From the NCBI GenBank assembly GCA_002439165.1, contig DJTE01000002.1, positions 1 through 64,000 on the forward strand: a stretch of DNA of 64,000 nucleotides, given 5' to 3'. The position numbers and the translations under genes are program-made. This DNA comes from Chryseobacterium indologenes (GTDB lineage Bacteria; Bacteroidota; Bacteroidia; Flavobacteriales; Weeksellaceae). Below, piece after piece: positions 51,050 to 59,248 of the stretch. Position 1 is the first letter of the stretch; every line of letters starts with the position of its first letter. Under the pieces are notes generated by a model. The model ran no database searches and was not told the origin of the DNA. It was given only the letters and a program-made list of their open reading frames with translations.

Positions 51050-51370
51050 TTATCCGATAAATGAAAATTTATCTTCAAACATTTTTCCGATGAAAGGCAG
51101 AGGTTTCTGCGCATCATTGGCCGCATTAATTATTCCGATAACAGTTAATATAAATGGAATAATTCCCAGTATTCCCAAAAGACCGATGTGGGTAACCGTC
51201 ATTAATATTCTAAGAATAATTCCCAATATCAATGAAAAGACTGCCAGTCCCAATCCCTGTTTAAGGTGATACTTCAAAGCTCCGTCCGCTTTGTCTTTTC
51301 CAATAATGAAGGCAATCAGCCAGCCGAACAGGGTAATGTATGATACAATAGATAATGTTTTGTTGTCCAT
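51050..51370 (-). CDS. DUF4870-like (Tic20-like) membrane protein
   Basis: 106 residues from ATG 51370 (MDNKTLSIVSYITLFGWLIAF). Three to four membrane segments with the family's central ADGALKYHLKQGLGLAVFSLILGIILRIL (the H-x-x-Q-G motif). It is the first gene of the eight-gene minus-strand run ending at 46987. Longer frame to 51442 is rejected since it opens with unlikely non-membrane residues before the conserved start. The 51371-51614 stretch holds the divergent promoters and nothing else. Confidence 0.85.
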   Translation of the reverse strand: MDNKTLSIVSYITLFGWLIAFIIGKDKADGALKYHLKQGLGLAVFSLILGIILRILMTVTHIGLLGILGIIPFILTVIGIINAANDAQKPLPFIGKMFEDKFSFIG

Positions 51371-51614
51371 GATAAAAAGATTTTTAAAATTAATAAAATG
51401 TGATGTAAAATTTGTTCTGTCAAAAATGCAGCAGAAAAACATAAAAACACTTTTTTCTGTTCCTACAAAACATCTTCAATCCGAATCAACAATGACTACA
51501 AAACGACTACATATTTTTATATAACGTTAATTATCAATTATTTATAAAATAAATTATATTTTAAAAGCCTGCTCTCCAATTGATCTATATCTACAATTTT
51601 CGTACTTTCACCTG

Positions 51615-53486
51615 ATGAAACTGAAATACTCTTTTTTATACTTCCTGTTTTTATTCTCCGGCGTGATCTGTACTGCCCAGAATACATTTATGGACGGATT
51701 GAAAAACCAACTGAATCAAAACAGTGTTTCGGTTTCTGAGAAATTCAGGATCTATAATGAGCTTACTGAATATTACAGGATCAGCGATCAGTACTCCGAA
51801 GCTGAAAAATATGTACAGCAGCAGCTGAAACTGGCCCAAAGCGAACATAATAGCACGGAAGAGGTAAAAGCTCTGGTTCAAAACGGGATTATCCGGCTTA
51901 ACCAGTCAGAATATAACAAGGTGCCGAAGATTATTGATGCGGCCAATACCATTGCACAGAAAAGTAAAGATAAAACAGCCTCCCTGTATGCTGCCTATCT
52001 TAATATTTATTATCACAATACACTGGGGGATCCTGAAAACACTATTAAGCTTATTCAGAAAGTACTTCCTGAAGTAGAAAAACGCCCTTCTGAAATTCTT
52101 CTGAATGCCAAACTGAATTACCTTCTTTATGGAATTTATGCAGAATGGAATGATGCTGAAAGTGCAACCCGATACGCCCGGAAATCCATAGATCTTGCAC
52201 AGCAGTCAGGAAATAAAAATATGCTCAGTTCTGCGTATTCTGCTATGGCTGTCTGCTACTCTTTCCTGTATGAAAAGACCGGTGATCTAAAAGATTTAAA
52301 ATCGGTTATCGAAATGTGTAAGAAAGCCGTTTCCCTTTATCATGAATTTCCCGGCCATGTATCAGACTATACCCACTCGCTGGCTTTACTGAATATCACC
52401 AACTATTATTTAAGTTACCCGGTTATTACGCCTGAAATCCGTACGGAAATTCAGAAGAATACACAGGAAATTTTTGATCTTACCCTGCATACTACCTATA
52501 ATCAGAATATCCGGGCAGGTGCTTTCGGGATCTTAAGTGCCCTTGCCATGAAGGATCAGAACGACAGGCTGGCTGAACAGTATCTTCTCCAGGCCGAACA
52601 GCTGTTGCTGACCCAGAAACCGGTATATTACCACGTGATGATCAATGTAGTCTCCGATCTGGCCAAACTGTATGCCAAACAGCAGAACTATCAGAAAGCC
52701 TACGAATATCAGTCTAAACTAACGGAATACAACAACTTACTCTTTGACCAGAACCAGGTGGAAACCGCTAAAAGACTGGAAGCGCAATACCAGTCCCGGA
52801 AAAAAGAATCTGAACTAAAGGCTCTGAATGAAAAAGCCGACAGCCTGAAAAAAGAAAAGCTTTTATATATAGGATTAGGAATCATAGGATTGACCGGTGC
52901 TTTTTTCATGTTCCGTTCCTACCATTATAAACTGAGATACTCCATAGAAAGGGAGAAAAAGCTCAATACCGATAAGCACGAGGCCGAAATGCAGGTGAAA
53001 TTTCAGCAGGAAGAACAGGCGAGACTGAAAGCTGAACAGGAGCTGCTTACCCTTCAGCAGCAGAAACTTCAAAGCGAAGTACTGGCCAGCCAGCTGCATA
53101 TTCAGCATAAAAATGAAGTTCTTCAGCAGCTGCATACCCAATTGTCTGAGACTGATATCAACATCCATCAGATGGTAAAAGAACAAAACCGCGTAGACAG
53201 TGATTTTGAAAAAACCACCTTCAGAATTCAGGAACTGCATCCGGATTTTTTTAAAAACATCAATGAAAAAGCCCTGCAAAAGCTTACTCCGCTAGATCTG
53301 AAATACTGCGCCTACATCTATCTGGGCATGGAAACCAAACAGATCGCCAACCTGCTGAACGTAGAACCCAAAAGTGTAAGAATGACCAAATACCGGCTTA
53401 AAAAGAAATTCGGACTGGACGAAAATACAGCACTGGATTCTTTCTTCCAGGGAGTGTTTCCCCAAAACAATACACGATTGATCTGA
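51615..53486 (+). CDS. TPR-containing membrane regulator with C-terminal HTH
   Basis: 623 residues. Signal peptide (ending VICTAQ), a long TPR array about 30-400 (repeated A-x-x-Y/L-x-x-x-x pattern, e.g. YSAMAVCYSFLYEKTG, AKLYAKQQNYQKAYEYQSKL), a membrane helix at about 418-437 (LLYIGLGIIGLTGAFFMF), a Gln/Glu-rich coiled coil to about 540, and a cytosolic HTH at about 565-612 (LTPLDLKYCAYIYLGMETKQIANLLNVEPKSVRMTKYRLKKKFGL), LuxR-like. A periplasmic TPR sensor joined to a DNA-binding domain, common in Flavobacteriia. It is just upstream of the RiPP locus and may regulate it, but that is inference. Confidence 0.85.
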   Translation: MKLKYSFLYFLFLFSGVICTAQNTFMDGLKNQLNQNSVSVSEKFRIYNELTEYYRISDQYSEAEKYVQQQLKLAQSEHNSTEEVKALVQNGIIRLNQSEYNKVPKIIDAANTIAQKSKDKTASLYAAYLNIYYHNTLGDPENTIKLIQKVLPEVEKRPSEILLNAKLNYLLYGIYAEWNDAESATRYARKSIDLAQQSGNKNMLSSAYSAMAVCYSFLYEKTGDLKDLKSVIEMCKKAVSLYHEFPGHVSDYTHSLALLNITNYYLSYPVITPEIRTEIQKNTQEIFDLTLHTTYNQNIRAGAFGILSALAMKDQNDRLAEQYLLQAEQLLLTQKPVYYHVMINVVSDLAKLYAKQQNYQKAYEYQSKLTEYNNLLFDQNQVETAKRLEAQYQSRKKESELKALNEKADSLKKEKLLYIGLGIIGLTGAFFMFRSYHYKLRYSIEREKKLNTDKHEAEMQVKFQQEEQARLKAEQELLTLQQQKLQSEVLASQLHIQHKNEVLQQLHTQLSETDINIHQMVKEQNRVDSDFEKTTFRIQELHPDFFKNINEKALQKLTPLDLKYCAYIYLGMETKQIANLLNVEPKSVRMTKYRLKKKFGLDENTALDSFFQGVFPQNNTRLI

Positions 53487-53875
53487 CATGTGTACATATT
53501 TTATACCCGTTTCTATTTTGCATACGTTGTCACAGTTATTGTACAATAAAAAACACATTATGCACATTCTGCAATTTTCTTAATTTTTTACTTCAAAATA
53601 TTTTCACTTACTCCATACCTGTTTCCGGATTTTTAAATCCGGTTAAATACCTCATGAACCATTATTATTGATTTGTACAAACAAAAAATTGCAATTACAA
53701 AACATTAATAATCACAAAATAGTGAGATACTTATTTTTAGTTTTGAAAACATCAACGTTGAGCAATCGTCCGGTTTATTTTGCCTGCATGTGTACAGTGC
53801 CGGATAAAATAGAAGGATATCCACCCCATGCCAGGGATCATATGGCAACACAAATTTTAATCAAAAATTATCATT
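53487..53875. other. Leader region upstream of the RiPP precursor gene
   Basis: 389 bases with no convincing gene. A -7 box TAGTTTTG at 53738-53745 lies 130 bases before the precursor ATG; another promoter may lie nearer but none is clear. A frame at 53668-53934 overlaps the precursor in another frame and has no coding character, so it is rejected. Confidence 0.5.
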
Positions 53876-54109
53876 ATGAAAAAATTACAAGGAATGAAGA
53901 GCAGCTTCTCTTCATTAGAAAACAAGAAACTTAAGAATTTAAAAGCAATTTCCGGTGGAACGGCAAGTAGTAGAAACGCATCATCGGCATATAACACTCC
54001 TCAGGGAAGAGTGGAAGATACGGATTATTATACTGATGACACACCGGGAAACTGGAAATATAAGGGCAGATTAATTATTGGAGAAATTGCACCAGCAGAT
54101 CCGTATTAA
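53876..54109 (+). CDS. Grasp-with-spasm RiPP precursor peptide (GG-leader)
   Basis: 77 residues. Leader of about 28 residues, MKKLQGMKSS... LKNLKAISGG, with the Bacteroidota double-glycine end (ISGG) at 25-28, then a core rich in Ser, Thr, Asp and Glu (GRVEDTDYYTDDTPGN at about 44-59), the side chains that an ATP-grasp ligase can join as ester or amide links, and a C-terminus GEIAPADPY. No Cys in the core. Neighbours give the identity: ATP-grasp, SPASM and lipoprotein genes follow. A hairpin terminator comes seven bases after the stop, so the precursor is probably made in excess over the maturases. Confidence 0.75.
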   Translation: MKKLQGMKSSFSSLENKKLKNLKAISGGTASSRNASSAYNTPQGRVEDTDYYTDDTPGNWKYKGRLIIGEIAPADPY

Positions 54110-54115
54110 TAAATA

Positions 54116-54152
54116 ATTAAGGAGAATTACGGTTCTCCTTAATCGTTTTTTA
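54116..54152 (+). terminator. Attenuator-like terminator after the precursor gene
   Basis: Perfect 11-base stem ATTAAGGAGAA (54116-54126) with TTCTCCTTAAT (54133-54143), loop TTACGG, followed by a seven-base T-run at 54145-54151. It lies seven bases after the precursor stop and before the rest of the locus, so partial read-through would set a high precursor-to-enzyme ratio. Confidence 0.85.
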
Positions 54153-54173
54153 AGATTAAAACTGTTTTACATT

Positions 54174-55073
54174 ATGAATTATAAGTTTTTATTAAGCTTT
54201 AGCTTTTTGTTACTTCTGTGTATGTTTTATTTAATCGGCTGTCAAAAGAAAGATGTCAATTATATTCTATATTATCAGAAAGTTAATGAGATCGACAGTA
54301 TATACAGAATAGCAGGAAATCCCAGACTGGCAGCAGAAGAATATAAAAGACTATTCGATGAATATGAGCCCAGAAACCTGGAACGTATCCGGGAATATGA
54401 GACCTATATTCAGCTTGCAGATAAGTATAACATAGATTTTGGCGGTAAAAAAGGACTTAAAAAACTCATCCCTTTAATAGCACCTCATGGTGAATACTAC
54501 AAACTATATTTTCCATTGTTTAAAAAATATGGAATAGATAGCCTGAGTCTAAAAGAAAAAGTTGCAGACTGGAAAAAAGGACTGAATCAGACGCTTATAG
54601 ATTCGTTTACCGTTGCCATGAAAAGAGATCAGGAAGGAAGACCCATTGATACTGCATTAACAAGAAGAAACGTAGAAAAAAATTCACGGTTCCTGATATG
54701 GGTTTTTAATAAATACGGTTATCCTACTCCGCAAAAAATGGGTACCATGGGGCATAATGATACTTTTTTTGCCATGACTACTTTCCTTACTCATATGAGT
54801 GAAACAAAAAAATATTACCCGGAAATAAAATCCAGATTATACGGATACATAAAATCAGGAGACTGTGCTCCCCGTGATTATGCGCTAATGATTGATGGTA
54901 TGGCCTTATTGAATAACACAGACCCTATATATCTTTTTAACCCCGGTGTTTCAAAAGATTCTGCACAAACCAACCGTAACAGAAAAAGTATAGGATTGCC
55001 AAGTATAAAACATACCAATCTGCTGGTAAAGGATTCTTTCATGCCTGTACTTATTACAGAGAATAGAAAATAA
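54174..55073 (+). CDS. RiPP-locus lipoprotein A (DUF6624-like)
   Basis: 299 residues with lipobox YLIGC (Cys23) then QKKDVNYILYYQKVNEID. Central DxxxR part AMKRDQEGRPIDT at about 151, then VFNKYGYPTPQKMGTMGHNDTFFAMTTFLTHM and YIKSGDCAPRDYALMID, the run of D-Q-x-G-R, YG-P, H and D-A-L-x-D that looks like DUF6624. Probably anchored in the envelope. It forms a tandem pair with the next gene (clear paralogues, about half identical), suggesting duplication after RiPP locus assembly. Function in the pathway unknown. Confidence 0.75.
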   Translation: MNYKFLLSFSFLLLLCMFYLIGCQKKDVNYILYYQKVNEIDSIYRIAGNPRLAAEEYKRLFDEYEPRNLERIREYETYIQLADKYNIDFGGKKGLKKLIPLIAPHGEYYKLYFPLFKKYGIDSLSLKEKVADWKKGLNQTLIDSFTVAMKRDQEGRPIDTALTRRNVEKNSRFLIWVFNKYGYPTPQKMGTMGHNDTFFAMTTFLTHMSETKKYYPEIKSRLYGYIKSGDCAPRDYALMIDGMALLNNTDPIYLFNPGVSKDSAQTNRNRKSIGLPSIKHTNLLVKDSFMPVLITENRK

Positions 55074-55124
55074 CAGAAAGGCCGTATGAGAGTCGAAGCC
55101 GTCAAAATTAATTTCGTTTACCTT

Positions 55125-56000
55125 ATGATTTACCGAATTATATTATTAAGCATTATTTCTTTAATAAACATAAACTGTCAAAAGAAATCTGTCAATTATA
55201 TTCTATATTATCAGAAAGTTAATGAGATTGACAGCATTTACAGGTTGGCCAATAATTCCAAACTGGCAACAGAAGAATACAAAAATTTTTTCGAGAGAGG
55301 AGAATATGAACCGAAAAACCAGGAAAGAATTAACGAATATGAAACTTATATAACACTTGCTGACCGCTATAATATTGATTTCGGGGGTAAAAAAAGCCTG
55401 AAGAAGCTGATTCTTTTAAAGGCTCAAAGAGGTGGTAACTGTAAGGAATATTTTCCGCTTTTCAAAAAATATGGAGTTGATAGCTTGTATGTAAAAGAAC
55501 AGATATTAAAATGGAAGAAAGGGCTAAATCAAAAGCTCATAGACTCCTTTACAATAGCTATGAAAAGAGATCAATTAGGACGGAAAAATTTTGATACTGC
55601 TGTAACAATGGCTAACGTGCGAAAAAATGCCAGACTTCTTATCTGGACATTTACTAAATACGGCTATCCTACACCACAAAAAATGGGAACAATGGGACAT
55701 GATGATACTTTTTTTGCCATGACTACCTTTCTTACCCATATGAATGATGCTAAAGAATATCCCTTTATAAAATCTAAATTATATGAATATGTAAAATCAG
55801 GAGACTGCCTTCCCCGTGATTATGCCTTAATGATTGATAATCCGGCTTTTCTGGCTGATAAAGAAGGTATATACAGATTCAACCCTAATGTATCGACAGA
55901 TTCTGCTAAGATTAACCGCCACAGAAAAAGCATAGGACTTCCAAGTTTAAAGCATGCAGCTGCTATAAAAAAAGACTTTTTCAAAACTCATAGTAGGTAA
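55125..56000 (+). CDS. RiPP-locus lipoprotein B (DUF6624-like), paralogue of A
   Basis: 291 residues from ATG 55125; the frame reaches 55086 but an earlier start would add residues before the signal. The signal peptide ends in ININC, a lipobox with Asn at -1, so lipidation is less sure than for A. The mature part matches lipoprotein A closely (SVNYILYYQKVNEIDSIYRLA, KYGYPTPQKMGTMGHDDTFFAM, VKSGDCLPRDYALMID, NRHRKSIGLPSLKH). Differences include FFERGEYEPK in place of FDEYEPR. It starts 51 bases after gene A. Confidence 0.75.
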   Translation: MIYRIILLSIISLININCQKKSVNYILYYQKVNEIDSIYRLANNSKLATEEYKNFFERGEYEPKNQERINEYETYITLADRYNIDFGGKKSLKKLILLKAQRGGNCKEYFPLFKKYGVDSLYVKEQILKWKKGLNQKLIDSFTIAMKRDQLGRKNFDTAVTMANVRKNARLLIWTFTKYGYPTPQKMGTMGHDDTFFAMTTFLTHMNDAKEYPFIKSKLYEYVKSGDCLPRDYALMIDNPAFLADKEGIYRFNPNVSTDSAKINRHRKSIGLPSLKHAAAIKKDFFKTHSR

Positions 56001-56021
56001 TAAACTCAAAAAAATCTGAAA

Positions 56022-56924
56022 ATGATTCTCATTATCTCCAACAACAAAGAAGGAGCTACCGAATGTGTTATTGAGTGGCTGTATAAAATGGATAAAAAAT
56101 TTATCCGGGTTCATGAAGACGAGTTTTTTGAAATCAAAGTTCATCAGCAGAAAATCTTTCTGGAAAGTCCCCGGAACAGTTTTTTCCCTGATGATATTAC
56201 CAGTGTATGGTACAGAAGAGGCGGCTTAAAATTCAAACGGTTCCGCTATATTCATGAAGCGGTAGATCAGCATATGAATGAAACCCAGCATTGGCTGGAA
56301 GACTATGTATATACCATACTTGAGTCTAAAAAGCATATCAGCAAACAGTCAAATGCTCAGGTGAATAAGCTTATTGTTCTTCAGAAGGCAAAAGAAGCAG
56401 GCCTGGATGTACCTTCCTATTTTCTTTCCGATCATACGGACCATATACAGCTGGGAAATACAATCGTTAAACCCATTTCAGGAAATCCTGTCCTGGTAAA
56501 TCTAAAAAAAGAGACGGATGGTGTGATGTATACCAGTATTATCAATGAGCATGAAAGTAACTTCTTCATCTCTTTTTTTCAGGAAAAAATAAGAAAAGAC
56601 TATGAAATCCGGACCTTCTATCTGAACGGCAGATGCTGGTCTATGGCCATATTTTCACAAAATGATAAGCAAACCGAAGTAGATTACCGGAAGTACAATG
56701 ACAATAAGCCCAACAGGAATGTGCCCTATCAGCTGCCGGTAAATATTGAGAAAAAAATACATTTGTTAATGCAGACCCTGGACCTGAACTGCGGATCTCT
56801 GGATTTTATAAAAAGCGGTTCACGGTATTATTTTCTTGAGGTAAACCCTGTGGGACAGTTTATGCACTTATCCACCTGCTGCAATTACTTATTAGATAAA
56901 GAAATTGCCGAATACCTGTCATAA
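56022..56924 (+). CDS. ATP-grasp peptide maturase, grasp-with-spasm system
   Basis: 300 residues with the ATP-grasp fold: an N-terminal MILIISNNKEGATECVIEWL domain, the DVPSYFLSDHTDHIQLGNTIVKPISGNPVL nucleotide loop near 127-156, then IRKDYEIRTFYLNGRCWSMAIFSQ and the metal site LNCGSLDFIKSGSRYYFLEVNPVGQF (D...E.N) near 252-279. It likely makes ester or amide cross-links between Thr/Ser/Lys and Asp/Glu of the precursor core, as in graspetides. It follows lipoprotein B by 21 bases. Confidence 0.88.
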   Translation: MILIISNNKEGATECVIEWLYKMDKKFIRVHEDEFFEIKVHQQKIFLESPRNSFFPDDITSVWYRRGGLKFKRFRYIHEAVDQHMNETQHWLEDYVYTILESKKHISKQSNAQVNKLIVLQKAKEAGLDVPSYFLSDHTDHIQLGNTIVKPISGNPVLVNLKKETDGVMYTSIINEHESNFFISFFQEKIRKDYEIRTFYLNGRCWSMAIFSQNDKQTEVDYRKYNDNKPNRNVPYQLPVNIEKKIHLLMQTLDLNCGSLDFIKSGSRYYFLEVNPVGQFMHLSTCCNYLLDKEIAEYLS

Positions 56925-56941
56925 TCTTTTATTTTATATTG

Positions 56942-57124
56942 ATGAAAAACATGATCAACGAGAAGAATAAACTTCCTCTCACCTTTAAATATCTGGAAAT
57001 GATCAAACAGAAAAAGACATTCCGGAAATCGTCTTCAATCGCCCATTACACAAAATCAAAAAAATACCAAACCGATTTTCTGCTCATCGAAGAACCAGAA
57101 AAATCACTGGTAAGATTCATATGA
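56942..57124 (+). CDS. Small coupled ORF in the RiPP locus
   Basis: 60 residues from ATG 56942 (a second ATG at 56951 is possible). MKNMINEKNKLPLTFKYLEMIKQKKTFRKSSSIAHYTKSKKYQTDFLLIEEPEK: basic and without a GG leader. Its stop overlaps the SPASM gene start by four bases (ATGA), which argues for translation coupling and a real gene. Could be a leader-binding helper or a small partner of the SPASM protein. No family recognised. Confidence 0.5.
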   Translation: MKNMINEKNKLPLTFKYLEMIKQKKTFRKSSSIAHYTKSKKYQTDFLLIEEPEKSLVRFI

Positions 57125-58188
57125 AATATTTCAATCTCTTCAGCAATATCCTGATTACCAAAGGAGCTAAAAGGATCCTGGTTTCTGACCTGCAAAGGAA
57201 TAATTCAGAACTCTACCCTATTGAACTTTATGAAATCATTGAGGAACTGAAAAAGAATTCCATTGAAAGTATTGTAGAGAATTATGATGAAGAATCCCAA
57301 CAGATTATTTATGATTATATTGATCTCCTGATTGAACAGGAATACGGTTTTATAAGCTATGGTAACCCTAATAAAAACTTTATTCCACTTTCATATCAGT
57401 ATCAGACTCCTGCTGAAATCTCCGATATTTTTATAGAAATACATGATCTGTCTGTATTAAATAAAATAAAACAGTCTATTGAAAACCTGGGAGTGAAACA
57501 TCTCAATATATTCTGTAAAAAAGAACTTTCTGTAAGCGAATTTCAGGAAATAGACACGATCTTTATAGAATCTGTGCTAAACAGTATTCAGGTGTTTTCG
57601 CCCTTTTCTTCTTATGTTGACCAAAATTTTCTGAATACGCTGCATCATACAGCTGTAAGAATTTCCAATCTTGTTTTTTATGGCTCTAAAAAATCCCCTC
57701 AGTTTGCAAAAAACAGGTTCCGGTTTACTGTTCATTTTATTAAGGAGGAACTCGAAATATCGTCCTGCGGGAAAGTAGATCTTAAATACTTCAACACCAA
57801 TCAGCCTAAAGTACTGGAAGCCATCAACCACAATTCCTGCCTTCATAAAAAAATAGGCATTGATATAGACGGAAATATCAAAAACTGCCCTTTAATGCCG
57901 GAAGTTTATGGCAATATTCACAATTCCGGTCTTGAGGATGCATTGCGTCAACCCGGGTTCAAAAAATACTGGAACCTTACCAAAGACCATATTGAAGGCT
58001 GTAAAGACTGTGAATTCCGATATATCTGTACGGACTGCCGGGCCTATACAGAAAGAAATCACACCGATAGTGAGGGTTTAGACATCTCAAAGCCTTTAAA
58101 ATGCGGTTATGACCCATATACCGGCCAATGGGAGGAATGGAGTAAAAATCCTTTGAAACAGAAAATGATCAGTGATTACAAACTGTAA
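57121..58188 (+). CDS. SPASM-domain peptide maturase, grasp-with-spasm system
   Basis: 355 residues. The C-terminal SPASM domain has its full Cys set: Cys240, Cys256, then Cys294, Cys297, Cys303 and Cys306 (GCKDCEFRYICTDCRAYTERN), and Cys328, enough for two auxiliary iron-sulfur clusters. The N-terminal 200 residues have no CX3CX2C radical SAM motif, only single Cys132 and Cys216, so the fold may be a divergent radical SAM barrel or a non-SAM partner. The family (named for its ATP-grasp mate) processes the locus precursor. Its start overlaps the small ORF. Confidence 0.85.
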   Translation: MKYFNLFSNILITKGAKRILVSDLQRNNSELYPIELYEIIEELKKNSIESIVENYDEESQQIIYDYIDLLIEQEYGFISYGNPNKNFIPLSYQYQTPAEISDIFIEIHDLSVLNKIKQSIENLGVKHLNIFCKKELSVSEFQEIDTIFIESVLNSIQVFSPFSSYVDQNFLNTLHHTAVRISNLVFYGSKKSPQFAKNRFRFTVHFIKEELEISSCGKVDLKYFNTNQPKVLEAINHNSCLHKKIGIDIDGNIKNCPLMPEVYGNIHNSGLEDALRQPGFKKYWNLTKDHIEGCKDCEFRYICTDCRAYTERNHTDSEGLDISKPLKCGYDPYTGQWEEWSKNPLKQKMISDYKL

Positions 58189-58194
58189 ATCCTG

Positions 58195-58572
58195 TTACCT
58201 GAAAAACTTCCATTTCGGAATAATCGCCAGCATCCCGAATCCTGTAAAAAGGAAAAGGTTGGTGACATCGGTATACAGGAATGTAGACAGGTAATAATTG
58301 TGCATAAAGAAATGCAGTACCAGCAATGCCGGGAACATATAAATTCCTATTTTCCGGTAAAACAGCATCAGAACAAGTCCGGTCATCATCAGAGCATCTA
58401 TGGAAAAGATAACGTAAAAATACCATCTTGGAATCTGAAGATACTCATGCTGAAGATATTCATCCACATCAATTCCCAGTCCCATTACCGTAAACAGCAT
58501 AAGGGCTGCAAACGCCAGAATAAATCCCCATCCTTTCTTCGGATCTTCGTCAAAATAGCTGTATTCTTCCAT
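58195..58572 (-). CDS. Small multi-pass membrane protein
   Basis: 125 residues with four hydrophobic segments (GWGFILAFAALMLFTVMGLGI, WYFYVIFSIDALMMTGLVLMLFY, IGIYMFPALLVLHFFMHNYYL and FLFTGFGMLAIIPKW). No named family; the order of membrane helices resembles DUF2569-like proteins. It converges on the SPASM gene with only six bases between the stop codons, so the RiPP locus ends there. Confidence 0.65.
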   Translation of the reverse strand: MEEYSYFDEDPKKGWGFILAFAALMLFTVMGLGIDVDEYLQHEYLQIPRWYFYVIFSIDALMMTGLVLMLFYRKIGIYMFPALLVLHFFMHNYYLSTFLYTDVTNLFLFTGFGMLAIIPKWKFFR

Positions 58573-58643
58573 AGGTACAAAAATAAAGAACTTATGAGTA
58601 ATTTCATAAGTTCTTTGGATATATTATTCGTTTAAAATTTGAA

Positions 58644-59114
58644 TTAAACAGAAATAGCGTTGATCAGTCTGTTTTTATCGCTTAAGTATTCCTCCATAGA
58701 GATCATACTTTCTGTTCTCATTACATCCTGAATGTCATCTATCTGATAGATAATTCTTTTTGCGTCATCGGTGTTTTTGGCTCTTACCTTACAGAAAATG
58801 TTGTATTTTCCGGAGATAACACTAGCTTCGATTACGTTAGGAATAGTTGACAATTCTTTCAGTACTTCCTGAGTACGGTTTGATTTTGTCAAAAGAATCC
58901 CGATAAAAGCAGTAAAGTGATAGTCCAGCTTACCGTAATCGATGTTCAGAGATGATCCCAAAATAATACCTGCATCCTCCATTTTTTTCACTCTTACGTG
59001 AATTGTACCAGCGGAAACATCCATCTGCTTAGCAATTTCCGTAAAAGGCATTCTTGTATTCTCTACTAAGAAATCAAGAATCTTCTTGTCTATTTCGTCC
59101 AGTTGATAGTTCAT
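58644..59114 (-). CDS. Lrp/AsnC family transcriptional regulator
   Basis: 156 residues. Winged HTH at about 5-60 (LDEIDKKILDFLVENTRMPFTEIAKQMDVSAGTIHVRVKKMEDAGII), then the RAM ligand domain at about 70-150 (GILLTKSNRTQEVLKELSTIPNVIEASVISGKYNIFCKV). Probably a leucine-responsive or amino-acid-sensing regulator. The promoter box TAAATTTG lies at 59166-59159 about 45 bases upstream. Targets unknown. Confidence 0.94.
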   Translation of the reverse strand: MNYQLDEIDKKILDFLVENTRMPFTEIAKQMDVSAGTIHVRVKKMEDAGIILGSSLNIDYGKLDYHFTAFIGILLTKSNRTQEVLKELSTIPNVIEASVISGKYNIFCKVRAKNTDDAKRIIYQIDDIQDVMRTESMISMEEYLSDKNRLINAISV

Positions 59115-59248
59115 ATTAGTTAAATTACAATTTTCTTAAAAAATCTATGTATTTTTTGCAAATTTATAAAAAATAATTTAACTAAAAAAATTATATCAAA
59201 TATTAACAATAATTAACACAGATGATAAAAATCATTAAAATATTCAGA

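Noticed and set aside
46987..51370. Calling the minus-strand operon a contact-dependent toxin system
   Set aside because: Only immunity-like and membrane domains are seen; no toxin, Rhs, PAAR, T6SS or T9SS toxin gene is in the window.
53668..53934. 88-residue frame upstream of and overlapping the RiPP precursor
   Set aside because: It starts at a TTG, lies out of frame with the precursor, has no family-like sequence, and would cover the likely promoter; the precursor frame is better supported.
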